Assembly (NCBI GenBank): GCA_023512835.1
Contig: CM042084.1
Location: 56,226,793 to 56,290,792 of the forward strand
DNA length: 64,000 nt
Origin: Taxillus chinensis
Taxonomy: Eukaryota; Streptophyta; Magnoliopsida; Santalales; Loranthaceae
Reading direction: 5' to 3'
Part shown: positions 1-9,722 of the stretch, one piece after another
How the letters are laid out: every line of letters starts with the position of its first letter
Numbering within the stretch: the stretch's first letter is position 1
Notes under the pieces: model-generated
Databases searched by the model: none
What the model was told of the DNA's origin: nothing
What the model saw: only the letters and a program-made list of their open reading frames with translations
Made by a program: the position numbers and the translations under genes

Positions 1-985
1 CTTTACCCCTGCTAGCATAGACCTGCCAGCCTCGACTAAAGTGCGATTCTTACGCTCAGCTACCCCATTTTGTTGTGGAGTTCTGGGCACAGAGAAGTCA
101 TGCTGAATGCCCTGTTCAGAACAATATGATCTCATATCTGAGAAATCAAATTCTGTACCATGATCACTCCTGATGCATTTAATGCTCAATCCTTGCGAAT
201 TGCTTATCAAGTTGAAAAGATCTACAAGATTCTCAAAGGTTTGATCCTTAGTTTTTAGAAACATCACCCATGTGTACCTGGTGAAATCATCGATAACCAC
301 AAGGGTATATCTCGCACCAACTAGTGAAGGAACAGAAATGGGACCACAGAGGTCCATATGAAGAAGTTGTAGAGGAGTAGTTATTGAATTAACTGATTTG
401 CTCTTAAAACTATGTTTGGTTTGTTTACCAAGTTGGCATTCTCGACAGAGAGTGTCTCTGGAGTATTTGTGTTTAGGTAGACCAGTGACAAGATCGAGTG
501 ACGCTAACTTAGACAAGGTCTTAAAGTTTAAGTGTGCACATCGCTTGTGCCATAGCCAACTATCTTCATCTGATGCTGTAGTGAGGAAGCATACAGGGTC
601 AGAAGAATTATTTCTTAAGACCACTGAGTATATGTCCCCATCTCTTGATCCGGATAACTTAACATCTCCGGATAAGTTTTCCCTTACTGTACAGGTGTTA
701 GACATAAAGGAGACTGTAAATCCTTTGTTACATAAATTACTGACACTTAGCAAATTGTGCTTCAAACCTTCGACTAGTGCAACTCTAGTGATTGATACAT
801 AGCCGTTAGTTAAAGTGTTTTACCTGACAGTCTTACCTTTGCTGTTGTCACCATATGAAACGGATGGACCTCGTTTGTCATTAACTTCAACAAGTAGAGT
901 CTGATCACCCGTCATTTATCCGGAGCATCCACTATTGAGGATCAAGTGATCCGGCAGTGCATTCCAGAGATGCTCCTGAAAGACA
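1..985 (-). pseudogene. copia pol fragment: protease remnant, gag-pre-integrase, integrase core
   Basis: The minus strand encodes a typical copia pol start. The protease motif reads LNSGCSG-stop-MTG, so the expected aspartate of DSGCS is asparagine and a stop follows; the enzyme would be dead. A gag-pre-integrase zinc region follows (WLWHKRCAHLNF, then CRECQLGKQ). The integrase core shows LHMDLCGPIS, VIDDFTRYTWV, IRSDHGTEF and PQQNGVAERKNRTL, which supply the expected D, D and E positions. Integrase inserts the cDNA copy into the genome. The sequence continues beyond position 1. The plus-strand ORF of 134 aa here is a shadow. Confidence 0.85.
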
Positions 986-990
986 ACAGT

Positions 991-1800
991 TTATACTTTT
1001 GGTGCCCAAACTTGTTTCGGGCGGTTAGAAAGAGCAGCAGTAATGTCAACAGTTCCGGATTTGACTTTGCTAGGACTTTTAGCTCTCCAAGTTGACTTTA
1101 ATTTGTTAGTTTCAGCTGCTTCTTTTATTTGGGTTAACTTGGGAGAGATACTCCTTTGAGGTTTAGATTTTGTTTTGCTCGAAGAACCCTTTTTATTGAA
1201 CTGATCTTTATTGGTATGAATTTGATTACAAAGCCAGTTATCAGATAAACTCCAACATTCATAGTGATAATGACCTATTTCCCTACAGATGGAACAGACA
1301 CTATAATGCGGAGTACAAATAGGGGATACCGGTCTTTTAGATTTTACAGACTTTCTACTCTGTTCCCTATGGCCTAATCCATTACGTTTGGGTGACGCGC
1401 TCTTGGCCTTAGATGCGTTAGCCTTAGCCTTTCCTTTCTTTTTGGGTGCTATAGTTTTGGCTTTAATTGCAGCAGCCTTCCCTTCATCATTAGTTACGGG
1501 TGCTACTGCTTCGGGAAGTGCAGTAACAGCCTCAACTCCACAGTCATAAACTATGGTGCCACCTGAAATGAAACCATCCAACGGTTTAGACGTACTAACA
1601 GGATATAAGTTGGTTAGTTTTGGAGTGAAATCCGGAGGACACTTAGTAGCTTGAGCAATGGAAGTCGATGGTTTGGAACCTAGGCCAGGTTTAACTTGGA
1701 TGTTGTCAGGATCAGTCCTAAAGATAGAGGCTATTTCCCCAGATTTAAGCCACTTACGATTTATTTCCCTTTCCTGTTCAAGTTCATTCTTGTGTATTTT
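991..1800 (-). pseudogene. copia gag C-terminal basic region with Cys/His motif
   Basis: A lysine/serine-rich open frame continues the gag-like polyprotein after a frameshift near 1790. It is very basic (repeats of KAKxxxPKKKGKAKA type) and holds a Cys/His motif, CSICREIGHYHYEC, of CX2CX4HX4C spacing. This looks like a second nucleic-acid-binding knuckle downstream of the coiled coil, and the family role would be binding and packaging the RNA genome. The ORF ends in a stop just before the protease remnant, so the polyprotein is broken. Confidence 0.65.
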
Positions 1801-2228
1801 ACAATAACTTTTAGGCCTGAGAGATTGGTATTTAACAGATGATTTTCAGCCCTGAGATCATGATACCAAGCCTCTTTATCTTTGAAGTCAGCTATGTCTT
1901 TTTCAAGTCTAGTAATAGTAAATTCAAGACGTTTATTCTGACTTTCCATATCTTTGTACATTTGAGTAATTATTAGTCTCTCATTCTTTTCATGATCACG
2001 TTCAGTAATAAGAGATTCTATTTTACTCATGAGCTCAGAGATAGAAGGTACCTTAGTATTTTCCATGAGGCAGACGTTCGGCTTAGGAGTTGGCTCATCA
2101 TCCGAGGATTCCTCCTCTTCTTCCGAGCCACTGATGTACTTTGTCACGAACGCCTTCCTCTTGTTCTTGCTGTTGTCTGAGGTGGAGCGGCGAGGAGTTA
2201 CCTTGTCACTTTTCTCGGCCACTTTAGA
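1761..2228 (-). pseudogene. copia gag coiled-coil segment
   Basis: This resumes the gag frame on the far side of the solo LTR. It shows a Ser/Lys-rich linker, an acidic run (SGSEEEEESSDDE), then a long charged heptad-like stretch from SISELMSKIESLI through RLEFTITRLEKDIADFKDKE, which looks like a coiled coil for Gag multimerisation. The first part of the displayed ORF (upstream of about 2229) is translated from the inserted LTR and is not gag. A frameshift near 1790 separates it from the basic region. Confidence 0.7.
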
Positions 2229-3922
2229 TGTCATGCCCCGGATTTCCAACCCGAGGAAACCGGTACGTGACTCCCCTTGTACCCACACGAAGGGTAAAGG
2301 GGTTAGGGTGCAAACCCCGAATATAACATTTTAAACATCCACAATACATTCAGGAAAGTAAAGTTCATAAAAGCAATCCACAATCCAAACCAATCTTTAT
2401 TACAACAAAATCTTCTTTTCAATCCATCCCCCCGGGGTTACATCAATTCCCATAAAACTAACATAAATGGTAGACAGTAAAGTAAATAAGGTCTTCCACC
2501 TTGGGGTCCCTCCTAACGCCCGTATGTTCCTGAAAGAAAACACAACATAGAGGGAGGGGTGAGCGACCACAGCTCAGTAGGGATCATGTCTCCCCAACCC
2601 ATCGCATGCTCCTAGCGTCTACATGAGTGTGTATAGGTGCAGTGTAGTGACAATAAAATGTAAACAAGTTGTATTCCACATTCACATGGCACACACATAT
2701 CCACAGCCATACAGGCTTAGCCATATAGGCTAACATATCCACAGCCACTCAGGCTTAGCCTCATAGGCTAACATATCCACGGCCATATAGGCTTAGCCAC
2801 ACGGGCTAACATATCCACGGCCATATAGGCTTAGCCACACGGGCTAACATTTCCAGTCCCGGGCTTCCACAAGCACAGCATACAAGGTCACAAAGGCATT
2901 AAACCAAACACTTAGTTTGCACAGCCCATGAGGCATAAAATCAAACACTTGACATACAGAGTCTCACAGGTATTTTACCACATGCTTAACATGCATACAT
3001 TCACAAACCCACAAACCCAGCTACACAGGCATATTATCAAACATATACTAGGCATATTCACACAGACATATCCACACAGGCATATTATCGAGCACTTAAT
3101 ATGCACACCATCCAACACCAGAGTACATCAAAAACTGCCATTGAAGGCCAACATCCATATAGGAGATCACACCTATATGGATTACATATATATATAAACA
3201 GGTATAATTCATAATCTGCCCTAGAACCCTAGGACAGAGGAGGATTTAGGAAGAACAGAACCCCTACCTCAGACTTTTGTCCCAACCTCCACGCTAGACA
3301 CCTTCCAACGACGCGAACCACCACGGCAACGCCCAGGAGATCCTCTCTCTCTCTCTCAGGGCACAGACAGGCAAAGAAGAACACAAGAACCCTAAACTCA
3401 AACTCAAGCCCTCATTATATAGACACTACCCACATCAAAACGACGTAGTTTTGATTAAGTAAACCCAGGATCAAAACGACGTAGTTTTGATCACACAAGT
3501 TAGCACCTTGCCGCACCCATATAGGCCAAAATACTCAGAATTTCAGCATGGTCCTTTGGAGAAAGATCATTAGAATGTCAAAACCAAGGGAACCATGCAA
3601 AAATATGGCTGCACGCCAATTTGAACGTGAATTCCCCAATTCACGTGCAACTCCAAATGCACTCCAAATGCGCTCAAACTTCACCCCTAGCCTCCTTGCA
3701 TCATCTAGAAGACAACCACACTTGCACGTGAAATGGACCCATTTCACGTGCACCTCAGATACACGTCCGTTTGGCCTGAAACTTCTGTGGTAGATAGAGG
3801 ACATCATTCTAAGCATCTTTCCTTTTGCACGTGAATTCATTTGAGCCCATTCATTAGGTCAAAATCTAGAAAAACTACTCAGAAGGCAAAACTGTGACTA
3901 ACTCGAGGTACGGGTCCTTACA
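2229..3922 (-). mobile_element. gypsy solo LTR (family of elements A/H) in copia gag
   Basis: The plus strand begins TGTCATGCCCCGG and ends GGGTCCTTACA, the reverse complement of the LTR ends seen in elements A and H. The flanks are a perfect 5-bp duplication, TTAGA, at 2224-2228 and 3923-3927. No internal region is present, so this is a solo LTR left by recombination between two LTRs. On the minus strand it carries two ACGT dyads (3470-3491, 3434-3455), a TATA box (3415-3421), a GA tract, a donor-like site (intron start 3267), the hairpin (3153-3182), CCATATAGGC-type tandem repeats (~2700-2840) and an acceptor-like CAG (intron end 2530). Confidence 0.95.
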
Positions 3923-4992
3923 TTAGATTTGGATCTGCAGTCCTTGGCCCAATGACCGGTTTTCCCATAGTTGTAGCATTCTTGGGAACTGGACTCCGGT
4001 CGCTCCTTCCTTTGGAAAGATGATGATGAGCGTCTCCTGAATCCTTTTCTGCTTTTCCGTAGGAATCGTTCAAAGGATTTGACGAGAAGAGCTATCTCCT
4101 CCTCCTCGTCAGAATCAGAGTTCTCGGACGCGTCCGTATCATCATTCCTCAGTATGTTTAAACATTTCGTAGCTTTGAGAGCTACTCCCTTTTCTTTCCG
4201 AGCTATTTTCTCATGCTGGTCAGACTACTTAAACCTGACTTCGTGAGTCCGCAGCTCTCCATATAGTTCTTCAAGGGGAACATACTGCCAGTTCTTGTCT
4301 GATTGCATCTCGAGTTGTTTGGAGTAGTAGCGATCCGGCAAGGAGCGAAAGAACTTGTCATTTATTTGAGATTGAGAATAATGCTCATTGACAGTCTTCA
4401 ACTCAAGAATGAGCTTGCCGAATCTCCGATAGATGCTTTCGAGTGATTCGCCCGGTTTATGATTGAAACTTTCAAAGTTCTGCCTGAGAGTATAGATAAC
4501 GTTCTGCATCTGGGATTGACTCCCCTCATAGAGGATTATCAGTTTATCCCAGATAGCTTTTGCTGTCGTGCAGCCCTGGACGTCCGTGAAAGCCTCGAAA
4601 TCCAAAGATGATGTAACGTAAGCCAGAGCCTTTTCACTAGCGCACTTCCAGGCTCTTTCATCGTTGGTAAGTTCGGCATCCGTCTTTGGCCTTCTAACTC
4701 CATGTTCTCCGATAGTCATCGGAATTGGAATCTCCTGATGAAGACAGGGCCACATGAGATGGTCATGGCATACCATGAACATCTTCATGCGAGCTTTCCA
4801 CTGGGAGAAAAGCTCAGGTGTGAATTTGGGCTGTTTTGTCAGAGTAAAACTAGAACTCCGTGGTTGAGCAGTGGAGGCAGCAGCAGGTTTAGGTGGGTCG
4901 ACGTTTTCACTGCTGCTTCGATTCGGGATGGGCTCTTGTGCACCTCCGGAGTTAAGGCGAGTGTTGAATAGTATACTACTTTCTTCGGCCAT
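3923..4992 (-). pseudogene. copia gag N-terminal part with CCHC knuckle
   Basis: Gag forms the virus-like particle. The start chosen is the ATG at 4990-4992 (MAEESSILFNT), 48 bases after the primer site. The body has the conserved copia gag pattern (FSQWKARMKMFM, AKAIWDKLIILYEGS, GESLESIYRRF, KLILELK). A TAG at about 4225 interrupts the frame. After it the same frame continues with an acidic run and a knuckle CYNYGKTGHWAKDC (CX2-3CX4HX4C) near 3945-3985, and then meets the solo LTR. Apart from the stop and the insertion, the frame is well preserved. Confidence 0.85.
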
Positions 4993-5039
4993 TGCTGATA
5001 GTGAAAGAGTGAGATCTCTACTTAGAACAAATAGAACTT

Positions 5040-5051
5040 GCTCTGATACCA
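5040..5051 (-). promoter_or_regulatory. primer-binding site (tRNA-iMet type)
   Basis: The minus strand reads TGGTATCAGAGC, the standard plant match to the 3' end of initiator tRNA-Met. It lies two bases inside the LTR end at 5054 and directly upstream of gag, so it fixes the polarity of the copia element and the LTR boundary. Confidence 0.9.
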
Positions 5052-5053
5052 CT

Positions 5054-6230
5054 TGATGGTCCCTTGGAGCCTAGAGGGGGGTGAATAGGCTCTTATCGAA
5101 ACTCTTTTGATTCTCTTATAACATAACACTTATCTAGTTAAGTGATAGAATCACTGCTGAAGATAACCAGATAGTGGAAGTATTTTGTTTTATTATCAAA
5201 AGATAAATACAACAAAATAGAAGCAATACTCTTTTACACTCTGTTTACAAAAGGATTCACACTCTAGCCTATATTATCTCTTTGAACTCTTGTGCATATA
5301 CAGTATTGATTTAGGCTCGCTCACGCATACTCTCTTTTGCAAATGTACAAGTATGAATATTTATACAAAAACATTCCTAAAGGACAACCTTGGAACTTGT
5401 AGTTCCAGAATGCGTTCAGCACTAACTATTCCTCGGTAATATCTCTGCCTTGACTGCTGTGGTTTGTGGAGCTCAAGATCTTGGGTTTGAAGAGTATAAG
5501 TGCCTTTGTAAGTTCCCAAGTATAATTAAAGTTGTGTCCACATATCTGGGTGATCCACGTGTAAGATTCTTCAGGTTCTCAATGAGTTTGTCTTACATCG
5601 GGACACCACGAGTTGATAACTTTAAATGCGATAAGTTGAAGTAGCATCTTCTTGGTCCGGTGTAATTTTCCTTACTCCGTTGCTAATGAAGCTCAGAACC
5701 TTACTCCGTGTCAGTGGTTGCTTACTCCGTATCTATTGGGTACTGGAATCCTTAGTCCGTGTCAGTGGTTGCTTACTCCGTATCTATTTCGTACTGGAAT
5801 CCTTAGTCCGTGTCAGCGCTTCCTTACTCTGTGTGAGTGAGAAGGTCGGAGTGCTTATTCCGTATCAGCGCTTCCTTACTCCGCATGTAAGTTCCTTACT
5901 CAGTATGTAAGTTCCTTACTCTGTATGTAAGTTCCTTACTCCGTGCGAGTCTAAAGGATCGGATGGCTTACTCCATACTAGCACATCCTTACTCCGCATG
6001 AGTGAGTGGTCCGGATTCCTTACTCCGCATCTTGTTTCCTTACTCCGTGTGAATAAAGACTCGGGTCCTTATTCCGCATCAGTACTTCCTTACTCCGTAT
6101 GTATGGAAGACTCGGATGCCTTACTCCGTGTCTTCTTTACTTTAGTTCACTTGAGTGGAAGACTTAACTTATTAGTTCCGTGTCGACTCTTTTACTTCGT
6201 GCGAACTTATTGCAGGGAAAAATAAAGTTA
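5054..6230 (-). repeat. 5' LTR of the copia element
   Basis: On the minus strand this ends in ...ACCATCA immediately before the primer site. The CACCCCCCTCTAG tract just inside that end is common in plant copia LTRs. The outer (U3) edge is not clear: a TTGCAGGGAAAAATAAAG stretch near 6211 could mark it, but I cannot confirm it without the partner LTR. The distal half is filled by a degenerate tandem array, listed separately. No confident TATA box was placed. Confidence 0.65.
5690..6190. repeat. degenerate CCTTACTCCG minisatellite inside copia LTR
   Basis: About twenty imperfect copies of a short unit built around TTACTCCGT, often followed by (G/A)TCAGTGG or (G/A)TAAGTTCC, fill this part of the LTR. 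Spacing varies between about 18 and 50 bases. A block of about 50 bases is nearly duplicated (5700-5750 and 5751-5801). Two frames appear open, but only because the unit lacks stops. Confidence 0.85.
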
Positions 6231-6355
6231 AGATTTATTGATGGAATATTAGCTAAACCAGATTCATCTACAATTAAAATGTGAGTGGTGAAATCAATGC
6301 TAGTTACCTGGATTTTTTAATATAACTGAACATGTGTTGTGCTCCACTATAACAT

Positions 6356-6585
6356 ATATGGAAAACGTGAAAGATTTGTGAGAGGATTTAAGCCAAAGGT
6401 TTTACATTAGGAATGAGCCTCACATTCAGCAATTGAAGGTTGATATTGTAACCTGTAAACAACAATGACAGGTAGTGGTAGAACAATTACAGGTGATATG
6501 GGATCAATTGGTAAATTATGAGCCAATTATACCCACATGTCGATGTAATGGATACAAGTGCAATATTTCCACCGACATGATTTTG
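6356..6585 (+). pseudogene. copia gag fragment
   Basis: Translation gives MENVKDL-stop-EDLSQRF, then LKVDIVTCKQQ, VIWDQLVNYEPIIPTCRC and NGYKCNIS. This matches the copia gag pattern in which a lead helix is followed by a CxCxxCxC motif after the W-D-L-NYE segment. Stops are present and the piece lacks both the N-terminus and the zinc knuckle. It is fused to RT sequence at about 6590. Confidence 0.7.
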
Positions 6586-6594
6586 CGAGTACTA

Positions 6595-7397
6595 ACCTTG
6601 TGGCTATGACCAAACTGAAGATTTATCTTCGTACTTATTTCCATATGAAGGACCTTGGGCTCCTAAAATATTTTCTTGGTATAGAGGTGGCTCGTGGCCT
6701 GTGGCTCTGAGACTAGCCTATTAGGAGCCAAAACAGCATCGGTCCCAATTGAACCTACTCGTTATCTTGCCTTGGTCAACAGACCACTCATGGATGATCC
6801 CCAATGCAATCTGCAATTGGTGGACCGGTTGATATACTTGACTATTACCAAATTTAAACTTTGTTATTTTGTGCATTTTGTCACTCAATTCATGCAAAGT
6901 CCACACCATGAACATTAGGAGGCCACGTTACGTGTGGATTGGGCAAGTTGTCCATCGATGAGTCACTCTCTTAGTGGATATATTGTCTTGATTGGACACT
7001 CACCCATCTCTTAGAAGACAAAGAAGAACCATTTTGTGTCATGTTCCTCTGCTAAGGCTGAATATCGCTCGATGGCCGCCACCTGTTGTGAGGGCCAAGG
7101 GTCAAGGATGGACACTCACCCTTGACCCTTCCACCACTCGCCTATACGCTTGTATTGTGATAGTTAGGAAGCCCTGGATATGATCACTACCAATCGAGTT
7201 TTCCATAAACGAATTAAACACGTTGAGATTGATTGCGACTTTTTTTGTCATGTGATCTACCTAGGACATATAGTCACCTCTCATGTGTGTTCCTCTTTGC
7301 AATTGGCCGATATCTTGACCAAAGGTCTTCCTCGATGCCAATTTGACTTCTTTATTTGCAAATTGGGCATTTGCTTTCTTCATGCTCCATCTTGAGG
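6595..7397 (+). pseudogene. copia RT C-terminal part and RNase H remnant
   Basis: The plus strand shows MTKLKIYLRTYFHMKDLG followed by KYFLGIEVARG, the conserved end of copia RT after the catalytic YVDD (which is missing). RNase H-like remnants follow, including SCSSAKAEYRSMAAT and KHVEIDCDFF, then LADILTKGLPRCQFDF and KLGICFLHAPSLEG at the C-terminus. Several frameshifts and stops interrupt it. The protein ends into the purine-rich tract TTGAGGGGAGTATTGA that precedes the LTR. Confidence 0.8.
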
Positions 7398-7401
7398 GGA
7401 G

Positions 7402-7670
7402 TATTGAGCAACACGACATTGCTACATTTGGGAAATCATGCATTTTATTATACCTATTTTCAGTCGTGGATATTTATTGTGATATTCATTGTCAATATTG
7501 CTAGGATTCGTAGGTGTGATTGTAGGAGATTAAATGAATGTAAATATCTATGACATGTATATAACTTGTTTCCTGATGTAATAAGAACATAGAGAGGAAT
7601 ATCAATCCCTTTCTAGTTTGTTTTCATGTGTGAAAGAATGAGTTGAAAGATGTTTTCCATGCTTAAGACC
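7402..7670 (+). repeat. 3' LTR of the copia remnant (short)
   Basis: It starts directly after the purine tract ending GGGGAGTAT (about 7394-7402), the usual position of a copia 3' LTR. The sequence has a TGTAATAAGAAC stretch near 7578 that could serve in polyadenylation. The end near 7670 is a guess because no partner LTR is visible. Confidence 0.45.
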
Positions 7671-8040
7671 TTCCACCTTTAGGGTTGTTGTAGCTCGGAG
7701 GCGACATGCATATATGGAGAGAAGAGTAAAGCACCTTAATAAACCTATAATTGCATTGTCATTTAAAGACAACGTAGTAAGAAAAAATTTTAGTCAACTT
7801 CAACTTCTCTTTCTTTCTTTTTTGTTAGTTCTTTTGGTGTATTCCTCAACGATTTTAGACAAACTCTAGACTGCAACAATAGAGTGCCAAATAACAACCT
7901 CTACCAACCCCGCCCCTCTTTCACTCACCAAAATAGGTTCATTTTATTGGAGTTATCCATAAGCAGTGGGTACAAAAAATGAGGCTTTACCTCATTGTGC
8001 CCCATTTAGCCTTTTTATTTGATGTCTTTTGACCATTCAT
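7671..8040. other. no gene recognised
   Basis: I see nothing assignable in this AT-rich stretch, which lies between the copia remnant and the older gypsy-type LTR. There is no open frame of note and no repeat array. Confidence 0.5.
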
Positions 8041-8041
8041 A

Positions 8042-8378
8042 TCATGCCCCTGATTTTTAATCCGAGAAAACAGATTAGTGACTCTTCATGCTCATACCCA
8101 GGTGAACAATCAGTGTGTCCATGATAACATGCATTTATGCCGTTATTCTAGTGTATATTTAGGACATTAAAGAGCATAACTAGAGCTTAATTTATCCATA
8201 TTTCTCTGATATTTGCTCTAACACCTTAGGAAGACATTGCTTGGCCTATATATATATATATATGTGTTTTTGAGCTATTTTGGCAGGTTTTTATGCAATT
8301 TCATCTCATGGACATCAGCCAAATCACTTCATGTACCAAAAAAGGCAAAATATGAGTGCACGTCACATGGACCATTGT
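8042..8378 (+). repeat. left part of an old gypsy-type LTR split by element A
   Basis: From about 8200 the sequence parallels the U3 of element A (CCTTAGGAAGA, then TTTTGAGCTATTTTGGC against TTTTAAGCTGTTTTGGC). It continues after element A at 17571. Near 8042 there is also a decayed ATCATGCCCCTGATTT / TCCGAGAAAACAG piece, like the reverse complement of a gypsy LTR end. So either two LTR scraps meet here or the copy is rearranged. A (TA)n run lies at 8250-8262. Confidence 0.55.
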
Positions 8379-8942
8379 TGTAATGACCCGTGTGTAACCT
8401 GTGTGTATGAAGTAAACCACAAACACCTTGGATGTTGGTGCACAAGTTTGAGGTAAGAGATGAGCCCAAGAGGGGACTTTTAGGAGGTGCATGTGACAAG
8501 TGATAACGTACCTTTATGCCCTAGGAAGATGCTATGCGTATACAGGCGGTTTTAAGCTGTTTTGGCTGATCTTGGAGCTCACTTTTGACCTAGTAGATGG
8601 CCTCAAACAATTGGCGTGCAAGAACAAAAGTTTCTTAGAATGAGGTCCTCTATCTACCACAGAAATTTCAGAGCATTTGGAGCTGCACGTGAATTCACCC
8701 ATTTCACGTGCAAACATATTTTTGCTTCCTAGACCTCTACAAGATGCAAGGAGGCTTGGGGTGAAGTTTGAGTGCATTTGGAGCTGCACGTTAATTGGGG
8801 AATTAGCGTTCAAATTGGCGTGCAAGCATGTTTTTGCATGGTTATCTTGGTTTTGTCATTCTAATCATCTTTTCCCAAAGGACCATGTTGGAATTGTGAA
8901 TATTTTGGTGTGTATGGATGTGGGAAGGTCATAGCTTGTTCC

Positions 8943-9021
8943 ATCAAAACTACGTCGTTTTGATGCTTTGGGATTCACTTAATCAAAACTACGTCGTTTT
9001 GATGTTGTGTTGTCTATATAA
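8943..9021 (+). promoter_or_regulatory. element A promoter: two ACGT dyads plus TATA box
   Basis: Two copies of a 22-bp dyad (arms ATCAAAAC / GTTTTGAT, centre TACGTC) at 8943-8964 and 8982-9003, spaced 39 bases, are followed by TATATAA at 9015-9021. The ACGT core is that of plant bZIP sites. The 3' LTR has the same arrangement (TATATAA at 16334-16340). Function is inferred from position and conservation. Confidence 0.7.
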
Positions 9022-9074
9022 GGAGGAGAAGCCCCTCTGTTTTAGGTTTAGGGTTTGTTGCTCCACCAACCGTT

Positions 9075-9116
<42 letters not shown>
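9075..9116 (+). repeat. GA microsatellite in the LTR leader
   Basis: An uninterrupted (GA)n run of about 21 units lies 60 bases after the TATA box, so it would be in the transcript leader. An equivalent tract occurs at the same place in the other LTRs (for example 16394-16442, 19542-19580, 29317-29352, 38405-38439, 45240-45314, 46779-46835). The length varies and is interrupted in several copies. Confidence 0.9.
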
Positions 9117-9119
<3 letters not shown>

Positions 9120-9286
9120 AGGAGAGCTTCTGGTGGCTGCCGAAGCGTCTTACGTGGGTGGTCGGAGTTTTGCGTGGAAGCGGGAGCAGGAGTACATACA
9201 AGGTAGGGGTTCTGTTCTTCCTAAATCCTCCTCTGTCCTAGGGTTCTGGGGCAGATTATGGGTTATATCTGTTATATATATATGTA

Positions 9287-9316
9287 ATCCATATAGGTGT
9301 GATCTCCTATATGGAT
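9287..9316 (+). other. conserved hairpin in LTR leader
   Basis: Perfect 11-bp arms ATCCATATAGG and CCTATATGGAT enclose the loop TGTGATCT. Copies occur at 16619-16648 (A 3' LTR), 19780-19809 and 29533-29562 (B), 38589-38618, 45465-45494 and 46988-47017 (F), 57457-57486 (H), and on the minus strand at 3153-3182 and 33013-33042. In H and in 33013-33042 the third pair is changed on both arms (C to T, G to A), so pairing is kept. Confidence 0.75.
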
Positions 9317-9595
9317 GTTGGCTTTCAGTGGCATTTTGGTGTGATTCTGTTGTTACATGCTATATGTTCGATGAAATGCCTGTGTGAATATAGTCTGTGT
9401 GTATATGCCCATTACGTGTTTGGTAATATGTCCGTGTGGCTGGATTTGTGATTTAGTGTATGTATGTATCTTGGGTGTTGGTTCTATGGCCTGAATGGCC
9501 GGGTTTGTGCACTTGTGAACGGGTGCACACCAAGTGTTTGGTTTTATGCTTGAGTGACCGTGGTGTGTGTTGTGTACATGATTGTGCTTATCCGG

Positions 9596-9722
9596 CCTGA
9601 AGAGGCGGTTAAACTACTTTGCCTGAGAGGCGGTTAAACCAGAGGGCCTGAAGAGGCGGTTAAACTACTTTGCCTGAGAGGCGGTTAAATCGATGGCCTG
9701 AAGAGGCGGTTAAACTACTTGC
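9596..9722 (+). repeat. minisatellite of the element A LTR
   Basis: About two and a half copies of a ~50-base unit made of GCCTGAAGAGGCGGTTAAAC and a shorter GCCTGAGAGGCGGTTAAA variant. The 3' LTR has the same array at about 16924-17047. Unrelated arrays sit at the equivalent place in the other families. Confidence 0.85.

Larger units (their letters stand above)
1..6230 (-). mobile_element. Ty1/copia LTR retrotransposon, Sirevirus-like, partial
   Basis: Reading right to left on the minus strand, I see an LTR, a tRNA-iMet primer site, a gag with a CCHC knuckle, a coiled-coil gag segment, a second Cys/His motif, a broken protease, a gag-pre-integrase domain and an integrase core that runs off the window. 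The order gag-protease-integrase is that of Ty1/copia. The long lysine-rich, coiled-coil gag resembles Sireviruses, which is an inference from composition only. A gypsy solo LTR splits gag. RT and the 3' LTR lie outside the window. The outer LTR edge near 6230 is approximate. Confidence 0.85.
6300..7670 (+). mobile_element. Ty1/copia remnant with internal deletion
   Basis: A short copia element on the plus strand, missing most of its middle. Gag-like sequence is followed within a few bases by RT/RNase H sequence and then by a 3' purine tract and LTR. Protease, integrase and the catalytic part of RT are absent. It abuts the minus-strand copia LTR. The 5' LTR is not recognisable. Both ends are approximate. 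Confidence 0.75.

Noticed and set aside
398..802. 134-aa plus-strand ORF
   Set aside because: Lies antisense to the copia pol domains, which are recognisable on the minus strand.
8918..9241. ORFs with RERERERE or SLSLSLSL runs here and at other LTRs
   Set aside because: They are translations of the GA/CT microsatellite in the LTR leader.
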